A stretch of 64,000 nt of DNA from Clusia tigrina (lineage: Eukaryota; Arthropoda; Insecta; Diptera; Clusiidae): NCBI GenBank assembly GCA_920105625.2, contig OV050030.1, forward strand, positions 184,807,315-184,871,314. The letters run 5' to 3'. The translations under genes and the position numbers were made by a program. Below the pieces are notes generated by a model. The model made no database searches and was not told where the DNA came from. It saw only the letters and a list, made by a program, of their open reading frames with translations. This document shows positions 42,961-52,759 of the stretch, piece after piece. The number at the start of each line of letters is the position of its first letter. Within the stretch, counting starts at the first letter, position 1.

Positions 42961-43059
42961 TTCGTTCGAATGGTCTGGTTTCATATTTGTTTTCTTCTTC
43001 TCTTTCGTTTGCTATATCATTGTATTCTTAGGTTCGAAACATTAAATGTTGAGTAAACG

Positions 43060-43516
43060 ATTTAAATAATTACTATAATAACTACATTTAATTCGTATTT
43101 CACAATTTTAATATTTTAAATTGAAATGACGATAAAAACCTGATGGGCTTTCAAGTATACCACTAATATTGAATTCTTTTGTAATTAAATCCTTTTTAAA
43201 AGCTTCGTTTGCTTCGTTTATAGTAAATGTTCTTGCATGTCGTTGTCGTCTAATATTATTTTGTAATTTTGATGGTAATGATGGTGATGATGATCCTGAA
43301 TTTTTTTGCAATTCATTATTCAATTGAATTTATATATAAACCTTTTACTGTTACCGTACTGTTTGGGAATCGAATTTGAAAATTTATATATTTGCTATTC
43401 TCATTTGGAATAATAGTTGCAGTAATAGTGGTAGAAAAATTGTAATGATAACTTGTAACACTATGATTTATTGAAAAAATTTTTACAAATATTAATATAA
43501 AACTCAAAATATTCAT
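43060..43516 (-). pseudogene. Unit B: small paralogous protein, possible signal peptide part and C-terminal domain
   Basis: From 43516 a frame starts MNILSFILIFVKIFSIN, a hydrophobic signal-peptide-like segment, and runs to a stop at 43316. A second frame (43323-43108) carries a Ser-rich stretch (NSGSSSPSLPSK) and the conserved block TFTINEANEAFKKDLITKEF...RHFNLKY. A TAA interrupts the block where unit A has Glu; homology continues beyond the stop to about 43065. Function unknown. Two frames suggest either an intron or decay. Confidence 0.5.
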
Positions 43517-43674
43517 GTTCCTCTTTCTTTGAAATACATTTATCAACTAATTATTCTCTTTTATATAATATTCATTCAAGATATGTGTGAAATATAGATT
43601 GCGGATGTTTTCAGTTTCACCATTAGTTAAAATTCGCTGTGTTGCATATTCACGATATTCAAAGCAACTGATTT

Positions 43675-44251
43675 TCAATTCTCGTTTCTCGTATAGGTAC
43701 ATCGAATCGGTATTTCAACATTTTCATATTTGAGATTAAAATGTCGATCAAATGGATCTTTTGAATCCATTATACCACAGATATATGTATCTTTACTAAT
43801 CAGATCCTTTCGAAATGCTTCTATAGCCTCATTTACTGTAAAATATAACGAAAATAATTTAAAACGATAAAAAGGATGCATTCGTATCTTAATGAACGTC
43901 TGGCGTATTTGTAGAATCTTTCGTTGGAGTTTCTTCTCTTGTTGTTGTTAATGATGATGTTGATCTTGTTGTTGATGATGGTTCTTCCTCTATTGTTTTT
44001 GTTGGCAATATATTATTTTCATTGTTCTCATCTGATAGATAAACATCACTTTCATCTTTTAATTACTTTCTTTTAACACTACAAATAATATATTAATTTT
44101 TATAACATCATTGTTAGGAAGTGTAAAATTAAATTCTATACTTTTTAATTTGATTTTATCTGAGGAGAGGTAATGTTAGTAGATATTGGTAATGAATTAC
44201 CAATTATTCCTTTCAAAGTAACAATTAAAAAAATTATAAAATTATTTTCAT
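43675..44251 (-). pseudogene. Unit A: small paralogous protein, paralogue of unit B
   Basis: The layout is the same as in unit B, about 735 bp upstream on the same strand. A Met at 44251 opens a hydrophobic segment with early stops. It is followed by a Ser/Thr/Glu-rich stretch (EEEPSSTTRSTSSLTTTREE, about 44000-43930) and the block YFTVNEAIEAFRKDLISKDT...RHFNLKYENVEIPIRCTY (43840-43690) to a stop at 43675. Conserved residues shared with B include NEA.EAF.KDLI.K, GI, F.RHFNLKY and the terminal I.C.Y. Family not recognised; secreted or surface protein is an inference from the hydrophobic start. Confidence 0.5.
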
Positions 44252-44680
44252 TGTGTTTTTTCACAAACTTATAGAATTAAATCTAAAGATATAATGATAA
44301 AGAAATGTTAATGTTGTTTATCTATATATAAATATAAAAAAAATCGATGATGAAATGACAGACATGTAAATGCATTATCTCTCTTTCTATTTTTTTTTCT
44401 CTTTTCTTGCAACAATTTTCTGATTTCATTTTTAAGAGGAATATATTCCAACATTTTATCACGTATTATTAAACAATATGCAGATGTTTTAGGTGGTAAG
44501 TTTTTTAAAGTTTTTAATTCAATATGAATATCAATCGGTGTAGTTTTTATTAATTCATTTTAATGGGTTACATCTAAAACTATTATTGGTGCTTTTGATG
44601 CAAAGTTATCGCGTATTAATATTGGTGATGATGAATCATGTGAATAATAACTTTGTTGAAATTTCAAGAACATATCATAT

Positions 44681-45277
44681 TGAAACGTGATAGCTCAGTG
44701 AAAAGGGATTGCATACTTTTAGGATCCCATCTGGAGAATGAGTGCCCCCTGTGAGTCAAGATGCGAACTATTCGAATAAAAGCTTATTCAAGAACCATCC
44801 GTCGGTAATATCAAAAAGAATATTCTCGACTTCTGTCGAAGTGGATAGAAGCTTCTAGAAAATACGAGAATAGCGTAGAATTTTCGACTCCAACCATTCG
44901 AAAACTATAAAAGCGACAAGACTGTTCAAAGTCGAAGACAGTAGATCAGAGATCGTAAAAGTGTGTACAGCAGGCATTTTAATCTAAGCAGCAGTATTAG
45001 CAGTATTTGTAATTTTGCAAAGTGATGAAATTACTTATTAAATAAAGTGACTAATGGTTTGTTAAATAAAGTGCAAATAATAACTAAGTAAACTTTAAGC
45101 CTAATATTAAATGTGTAAATAGCAATAATTAAATAAAGCTAATTATTTTAATTTAACCAGCGATTGTTTGATTACTACACAATCCAGTGGTACGAGTCCG
45201 AGTACAGAGGGTTAGAGGAATTGTCAGGAGGGCAATTTTGTAACAGAGTAAATTGTCAAGAGGGCAATTTCGTAACA
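44681..45277 (+). repeat. F1 derivative, 5' LTR
   Basis: TGAAACGTGATAGC...TTTCGTAACA. It includes TATA-like CTATAAAAG at 44905-44913, which would drive transcription, and several AATAAA motifs in the later part. The last 57 bases are two tandem copies of a motif TTGTCARGAGGGCAATTTYG plus TAACA. Confidence 0.92.
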
Positions 45278-45279
45278 AT

Positions 45280-45297
45280 TGGTGTCAGAAGTGGGAT
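45280..45297 (+). promoter_or_regulatory. F1 primer binding site, complementary to tRNA-Leu
   Basis: TGGTGTCAGAAGTGGGAT, two bases after the LTR. It matches the complement of the insect tRNA-Leu 3' end (with CCA) as I know it. Confidence 0.8.
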
Positions 45298-45318
45298 TGT
45301 GTATCTGTGATAAACAAT

Positions 45319-47773
45319 GGTTAAATTTGAAAAACTGAGATTGGAGCAGCTCAAGAAGGAGCTTGAGCGTTTAAATTTGCAAACACAAGGGCTTAAAGCG
45401 TAGCTGCAGGTGCGATTAAGAAGCGCTTTAGAGGAGCAGGGTATAGATGTCGATGAGCATGAATTCCAATGTGAAGAGGCAACGACGTCTCGACACGAAG
45501 AAACACCGCAAGAAACTAACACGGGTAACTTTGACATGAGTGCACTTATCGGGGTAATACAGATGCAGCTACAACAAAGTGCTCAAGCAGCCGAAGAGAG
45601 AATGCAGCAGCAATTACAGCAAAATGCTCAAACCGTCGAAAGGAGTGTCGCATCCGTCAAACAGGACGTTGAAAAGAGTGCTGAATCCCTCAAGCAAGCA
45701 GTCGATGAGAGGATACAGGAGCGATTACAACAAAATGCCCAAGCTGTCAGAGAGGATGTCAAAGAACAATTACAGCAAAGTGAAATACGACTCGCCCTAT
45801 TAGCGGAACAAAACTCACAGCAGATGAAAGAAATGTCCGAAATGGTAGACAGGAAGGTTTGTGATATTCAGACACGGCAGGAATCGTTCGAAAAATGTGT
45901 AGAACAAAAATTCATTGCGAACGAGCAAAAGCAGAACGAATTGGAGCAAAGAATTCACCTACTACAGGAAGGTGCATTGCCTGTGCCAGCTTTATCCTCA
46001 ATAAAACTGAAGCCTCCTACCTATGATGGAACCACAACATTTAGTGTCTTCAGAATGCAGTTTGAGACTACCGCTAGCACAAATGGTTGGAGTGCTCGCG
46101 AAAAAGTGGCTGCATTAACAGTTTCGTTGAAAGGTGCTGCCGCTGATGTGCTTAAAACTATCTCAGAAAGTGAGCGAGACTGCTACGAAAGCTTGATGAA
46201 CGCCGTTCAGCGCAAGTATGGTAGTGAACACCGGAAGCAGATGTACCAAGTAGAGCTACGAACACGGGTACAGAAGAGTGGTGAATCTCTACAACAGTTT
46301 GCGGCGGAAGTGGAACGGTTGGCCCATCTTGCCTACCCAGGAGAGATCACTGAGAGGTGTATGATGGATACCTTTGTATATGGCATTCGCAATGCGGAGA
46401 TAAAGCGTTCTGCAATAACTAATCCGAAAGCTACATATATGGAGACAGTAGCTAGCGCTTTGTTATCAGAGACAGCAGCATTGGTGTGTCGGTCAGAATG
46501 CACAGCCCGTCAGATAAGAGTCGAGAACAGACAAAGTTTCACGGGCAAATGCTTTACCTGCGGTGATGTGGGGCACATGGCTCGTGATTGTCAGTTGAGA
46601 TGGAAACATTATGCAACACACGCTCCGGTAAGATTGCCAAAGCAAGACAAAGTCCCAATTAGGGAATCGGAAAAGATTGTCAAGCCGGGAAATGAACGGT
46701 CTCCCACAACTGATGGCCCAAGAATCTTCGTTTCTCAGATGGCGCGGAAAAATAACAGCCTAACTGTCAACAGTGTAATAAGCGGAAGAAAAGTTGTGGT
46801 AACATTGGATACGGTAGCATCACATTCCATAATCAGAAGGGATCTCGTTCGGGGAATCGAGCCGCTTCAGGAAATAAGTTTGCGTACGGCCACTGGAGAT
46901 GATGCACCGGTACTTGGAAAAGTTACACGGAAAATCACTATCGGCACCACAACAGTGAAGCACGAGTTTATAGTTGCGGATATTGTGGATGAAGTAATCT
47001 TAGGTGTGGATTTCATGATCCGGAATGGATTCACACTAGATTTTAAAAGCCGAGTACTGAAATATGCGAACACCGAAATACCGTTATTTATAGATGATGA
47101 TAAGTATGGAGTTGTTAAACAAGCCATTGTATCGAGACGGACAAAAATCGCACCCAAGTCAGAGGCAGTTATACAGGCCAAAATGGGTGGAGATGTTGGG
47201 AAGCATAAGAGCCGAATCGTACCAGAAAAAGTAGTGAATATTTCAAATACCGTTGATACCATAGAGAAAAAGAAGGTAAGGTGCCAGAGAATCTCAGCAA
47301 TTGTAAACTGTGAGAGGCAACCGCGAGTCGCGAAAAGCAAGATACGAGCTAATAAAAAGGTACCCGACGATCTAGCGAAAGAATGGTCTAAAGAGTCATC
47401 TACAGTACTTCCATGCAGCAATTGTATACCTAAAAAACGAGGACAGTTGAATGAAATTCATGGAAACAGCAGAAATCGTACACAACTGATGAGTGATAAA
47501 ATGAAAGCCAGATATGATCTACGAGCAAACTCCAAGGGATTTCAGGAAGGGCAGCTAGTTGTGCTTCATAATCCGCAAAGGAAAAAGGGATTATCGCCAA
47601 AACTGCAAACACACTGGGAAGGCCCTTATAAGGTGATAAAGCGGCTCAACGATGTAGTATACCGCATCCAGTTGGCGAGAAATGCCAGGAGCAAAATGAA
47701 AGTTGTTTATTTAGAGAGGTTATCTCCTTATAAAGGTTGCAGTACTATCCTTGTTCGGGACGAACAAGTTTAA
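45319..47773 (+). CDS. gag: Fused Gag-protease-integrase-tail ORF of F1 derivative
   Basis: The family start codon is at 45319, but codon 29 is TAG (45403-45405 region); from there the frame is open to 47773 (787 residues from 45410). It holds the Gln-rich coiled coil, the capsid core (KPPTYDGTTTFSVFRMQF), a CCHC knuckle (CGDVGHMARDC), a protease-like domain with DTV instead of DTG (46808-46816), then at about 47400 the integrase tail (QRKKGLSPKLQTHWEGPYKV) in frame. Retention of one long frame across the deletion suggests that the fused product was kept while copies were made. Only the one stop breaks it. Confidence 0.85.
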
Positions 47774-47784
47774 GCGGAGGGCAG

Positions 47785-48381
47785 TGAAACGTGATAGCTC
47801 AGTGAAAAGGGATTGCATACTTTTAGGATCCCATCTGGAGAATGAGTGCCCCCTGTGAGTCAAGATGCGAACTATTCGAATAAAAGCTTATTCAAGAACC
47901 ATCCGTCGGTAATATCAAAAAGAATATTCTCGACTTCTGTCGAAGTGGATAGAAGCTTCTAGAAAATACGAGAATAGCGTAGAATTTTCGACTCCAACCA
48001 TTCGAAAACTATAAAAGCGACAAGACTGTTAAAAGTCGAAGAAAGTAGATCAGAGATCGTAAAAGTGTGTACAGCAGGCATTTTAATCTAAGCAGCAGTA
48101 TTAGCAGTATTTGTAATTTTGCAAAGTGATGAAATTACTTATTAAATAAAGTGACTAATGGTTTGTTAAATAAAGTGCAAATAATAACTAAGTAAACTTT
48201 AAGCCTAATATTAAATGTGTAAATAGCAATAATTAAATAAAGCTAATTATTTTAATTTAACCAGCGATTGTTTGATTACTACACAATCCAGTGGTACGAG
48301 TTCGAGTACAGAGAGTTAGAGAAATTGTCAGGAGGGCAATTTTGTAACAGAGTAAATTGTCAAGAGGGCAATTTCGTAACA
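47785..48381 (+). repeat. F1 derivative, 3' LTR
   Basis: 597 bp, preceded by the purine tract AAGCGGAGGGCAG (47772-47784). About five differences from the 5' LTR. ATAT follows. Confidence 0.92.
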
Positions 48382-48624
48382 ATATAATAATGCAAATAAT
48401 AATGCAAAACGATTTCGGTCGAATTTAAGATTTAGATCATCGTAAGGATATGTATCTGAATTTAGATATACTTTTAAGTTTGATAAATCACAATGTTAAA
48501 ATTTATAAATCACAATGTTCAAAATTATAATGCTCAAATTAAAAAAAGTGGTCTTTCATTTTCGGCAGCTAGTTTGACATTCCATAAAGCAGTTGTGCTT
48601 TCTAATAATAAGAGATTATAATAT

Positions 48625-49237
48625 TGAAACGTGATAGCTCAGTAAAAAGGGATTGCATACTTTTAGGATCCCATCTGGAGAATGAGTGCCCCCTGTGAGT
48701 CAAGATGCGAACTATTTGAATAAGAGCTTATTCAAGAACCATCTGTCGGTAATATCAAAAAGAATATTCTCGACTTCTGTCGAAGTGGATCGAAAATTCT
48801 AGAAAATACGAGAATGGCGTAGAATTATCTACTCCAACCTTTCGAAAACTATAAAAGCGACAAGACTGTTCAAAGTCGAAGACAGTACATCAGAGACCGT
48901 AAAAGTGTGTACATCTAGCATTATAATCAAGGCAGCAGTATTTGTAATTGTGCAAAGTGATGAAGTTCATTATTAAATAAAGTGATGAAATTACTTATTA
49001 AATAAAGTGACTAATGGTTTGTTAAATAAAGTGCAAATAATAACTAAGTAAACTTTAAGCCTAATATTAAATGTGTAAATAACAATAATTAAATAAAGCT
49101 AATTATTTTAATTTAACCAGCGATTGTTTGATTACTACACAATCCAGCGGTACGAGTCCGAGTACAGAGAGTTAGAGGAATTGTCAGAAGGGCAATTTTG
49201 TAACAGAGTAAATTAACAAGAAGGCAATTTCGTAACA
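48625..49237 (+). repeat. Solo F1 LTR
   Basis: 613 bp, TGAAACGTGATAGC...TTTCGTAACA, with ATAT on both sides (48621-48624 and 49238-49241) and no internal sequence. It is the product of LTR-LTR recombination of a former full element. It sits inside the capsid-like pseudogene. Confidence 0.93.
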
Positions 49238-49827
49238 ATATATATCCCAGCTTCTGAATGATATATTTAATGGTTGTCGTTTATTTATTATTTTTTACAT
49301 TTTTAATTTATAGGCATCAGCAAGTTCAATGTGTGGTACTTTCCACGTAATATTTAATAAACGTATGTTAGCTTTCTCTTTTTCAACGATAGATTTAAGA
49401 ACTTTGTTATCTTCTTAAGAAAATAACAATTGATTCTTAAGGTATGCAATTGATTCTTATTTTATTAAAATCTTCAGAAAATCCAAGGAATATTTTTAGT
49501 GGTATACAAAAATGGAAATAACCGCTAACAAGAGGAAGTTCTTCAGTAATTGACTCAGACTGTTTTAATAATTTAAAGTTTTTCAAATCTGTTACAATAC
49601 TTAAATGCCGTGTGCGATCAATCTCTACACCGATAAGTTCATATCGAATTTCATGAAATAGATACGCCATTCAATTATTTAAAAGTTTTATATTTGAAAA
49701 TATTGATACATCGTCTTTTGTAGCAAACCCTTCAATGTATATAAAGCTTTTGCTTGGTAAGATATATAAATCTTGATTTTGAATTGCAATACGAATTTCA
49801 TCATTATTTTCAAACGATTGTAAATAT

Positions 49828-50417
49828 TGAAACGTGATTGCATATCAGTGAAGCGGTATTGCATACTTTTAGGATACCATCTGGAGAATGAGTGCCCCCT
49901 GTGAGTCAAGATGCGAACTATTCGAATAAAAGCTTATTCAAGAAACATCTGTCGGTAATATCAAAAAGAATATTCTCGACTTCTGTCGAAGAGGATAGAA
50001 GCTTCTAGAAAATACGAGAATAGCGTGGAAGTTTCTACGTCAACCATTCGAAAACTATAAAAGCGACAAGACTGTTCAAAGTCGAATGCAATAGATCAGA
50101 GACCTTAACAGTGTGTACATCTAGCATTATATTCAAAGCAGCAGTATTTGTGATTTATAAAGTGGTGAAATTCATTAGTAAATAAAGTGATTAATGGTTT
50201 GTGAAATAAAGTGCAAGTAATAACTAAGTAAACTTTAAGCCTAATATTAAATGTGTAAATAGCAATTATTAAATAAAGCTAATTATTTTAATTTAACCAG
50301 GGATTGTTTGATTACTACACAATCCAGTGGTACGAGTCCGAATACAGAGAGTTAGAGAAATTGTCAGGAGGGCAATTTTGTAACAGAGTAAATTGTCAAG
50401 AGGGCAATTTCGTAACA
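49828..50417 (+). repeat. F1 copy 2, 5' LTR
   Basis: 590 bp, TGAAACGTGATTGC...TTTCGTAACA, with TATA-like CTATAAAAG near 50054. Confidence 0.9.
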
Positions 50418-50455
50418 ATTGGTGTCAGAAGTGGATTGTGTATCTGTGATAAACA

Positions 50456-51816
50456 ATGGTTAAATTTGAAAAACTGAGATTGGAGCAGCTCAAGAAGGAG
50501 CTTGAGCGTTTTAATTTGCAAACACAAGGGCCTAAAGTGGAGCTGCAGGTGAGACTAAGAAGCGCTTTAAAGGAGCAGGGTATAGAGGTCGATGAGCATG
50601 AATTCCAATGTGAAGAGCCAACGACATCTCGACACGAAGAAACACCCCCAGAAACTAACACGGGTAACTTTGACATGAGTGCACTTATCTGGGTAATACA
50701 GCAGCAGTTAAAACAAAATTCTCAAGCATCCGATGAGAAAATGCAGTTGCGAGATGAAAAGATGCAGCAACAGTTACAACAAAGTGCTCAAGCAGCCGAA
50801 GAGAGATGCTGTTAAAGAGGATGTCAAAGAACAGTTGGAACAGCAGCTACAGAAAAGCGATGACAAGTTGCAGCAGCGGTAAGAGCAGAGTGAAACACAA
50901 CTTGCTCTATTAGCGGAATAAAACTCACAGCAGATGAAAGAAATGTCTGAGATGGTTGACAGGAAGGTTTGCTAAATTGAGACAGGAATCGTTCGAAAAA
51001 TCTGTAGAACAAAAATTCATTGCGAACGAGCAAAAGCAGATCGAATTTGAGCAGCAAATAGAGCAAAGAATTCACATACTACAGGAAGGTGCCTTGCCTA
51101 TGCCGGCTTTAACTTCAATAAAACTGAAGCCTCCTACCTATGATGGAACCACGACATTTAGCGTCTTCAGAATGCAGTTTGAGACTACCGCTAGCACAAA
51201 TGGTTGGAGTGCTCGCGAAAAAGTGGCTGCATTAACAGTTTCGTTGAAAGGTGCTGCCGCTGATGTGCTTAAAACTATCTCAGAAAGTGAGCGAGACTGC
51301 TACGAAAGCTTGATGAATGCCGTTCAGCGCAAGTATGGTAGTGAACACCGGAATCAGATGTACCAAGTAGAGCTACGAACACGGGTACAGAAGAGTGGTG
51401 AATTTCTACAACAGTTTGCGGCGGAACTGGAATGGTTGGCTCATCTTGCCTACCCAGGAGAGATCACTGAGAGGTGTATGATGGACACCTTTGTATATGG
51501 CATTCGCGATGTGGAGATAAAGCGTTCTGCAATAACTAATACGAAAGCTACATATATGGAGACAGTAGCTAGCGCTTTAACTTCAGAGACAGCAGCCTTG
51601 GTGTGACAGCCAGTATACAGAGCCCGTCAGGTACAAGTCGAAAGCGGACAAAGTTTCACGGGCAAATGCTTCACCTGCGGAGAGGTCGGACACATGGCCC
51701 GTAATTGCCAATCGAGACGAAAACGTTCTAGATCACGCTCACCGGTAAGACCTCCAAAGCAAGTCAGATTCCAAAATAGGGAATCAGAAAATATTGAAAA
51801 GCCGTCGACAAACTAG
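50456..51816 (+). pseudogene. gag: F1 gag (copy 2), broken
   Basis: It starts at 50456 (MVKFEKLRLEQLKKELERFN). A frameshift stops the first frame at 50815 in the Gln-rich coiled coil, and stops at 50881 and 50922 follow. The frame reopens at 50956-51606 with the capsid core (KPPTYDGTTTFSVFRMQF, LKGAAADVLKTISESERD), stops with TGA at 51604-51606, and continues to the CCHC knuckle (CGEVGHMARNC, about 51675) and the shared UAG stop at 51814-51816. Confidence 0.85.
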
Positions 51817-51898
51817 ATGGAGTCAGTCTCGAGGGGCTTGATCTGACTCCCACAACATGTAGCCCCAGAATCTTCGTTTCTCAAATGGTAGAAAAATC

Positions 51899-52756
51899 GT
51901 GATAACATTGGATACGGGTGCATCACATTCCATAATTAGAAGGGATCTCGGTCGGGGAATCGAGCCGCATCAGGGAATAAGATTGCGTACGGCAACTGGA
52001 GATGATGCACCGGTACTGGGAAAAGTTACACGGAATATAACTATCGGCACCACAACAGTGACGCACGAGTTTGTAGTTGCGGATATTGTGGACGAATTAA
52101 TCTTAGTTGTGGATTTTATGATTCGGAATGGATTCACCCTAGATTTGAAATGCTGAATGTTGAAGTATGCGAACACCGAAATACCGTTATCCGTTGGTGA
52201 GGATAAGTATGGAGGTATCCGACAAGCCATTGTATCGCGGCGGACAAAAATCCCAGCAAAGTCAGAGGCAGTCATATGGGCCAAAATGGACGGAGATGTG
52301 GAGAAGAACAAGTTGTGGGTTGTGGAGACTGATGAAAAATTCGCACTGGATGAAATCATAATTGGAAAAACCCTCGTAGAAGAACAGCAGAATAGAATAG
52401 TGCCAGTAAGAGTGGTCAATCTTGCAAATTCCGCTAAAACCATAGAGAAAGGACAGATAATTGGAAATTGCCGGGCAATTTCGGCAATTGTAAACTGTGA
52501 AAGCCAGCCGCGAGACACAAAAATGAAGATACCAGCTGATAAAAAGGTACTCGACGATCTCACGAAAGAATGGAGCAAAGACTTATCCACAGAGCAGAGG
52601 AAGACTGCCAGCCAACTTTTGGCAAGACATTGGTCAGTATTTGCTGAAAAGGGTAAAAACGAAGGCAGAACAAAGATGGTGAAACACACAATCAACACTG
52701 GTGATGCCAAACCCATTCGTCAAGCGTCAAGAAGAGTACCTCTGGCAAAGAGATAA
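51899..52756 (+). pseudogene. pol: F1 protease and linker (copy 2)
   Basis: The active site DTGASHSIIRRDLGRG is intact. A TGA at 52154-52156, absent in copy 1, interrupts after LDLKC. The frame then runs to LAKR and the TAA at 52754-52756, the same stop as in copy 1. Confidence 0.85.
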
Positions 52757-52759
52757 GAG

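Larger units (their letters stand above)
44681..48381 (+). mobile_element. F1 non-autonomous derivative lacking RT, RNase H and integrase core
   Basis: 3,701 bp with LTRs 44681-45277 and 47785-48381 (597 bp each, about five differences by eye, so young) and ATAT at 44677-44680 and 48382-48385. Primer site and purine tract are intact. The internal region keeps gag, protease and the integrase tail only. The element is inserted in the capsid-like pseudogene. Confidence 0.93.
44340..49827 (-). pseudogene. Broken capsid-like gene split by three F1 insertions
   Basis: Minus-strand pieces lie at 49827-49242, 48624-48382 and 44680-44340, separated by a solo LTR and a deleted F1 element, each with ATAT duplications. 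Motifs in order: NDEIRIAIQNQDLY (about 49810), FHEIRYELIGVEIDRTRH (49660), FHFCIPLKIFLGFSEDF (49490), ISFRSWD (49250), TTALWNVKL (48600), LKVYLNSDTYPYDDLNLKF (48480), AYCLIIRDKMLEYIP (44460). They occur in the order of one protein family that I recall as uncharacterised in arthropods and cnidarians. A double-jelly-roll capsid protein is an inference. At least four stops and frameshifts are present; the N-terminus is missing at 49828. Confidence 0.6.
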
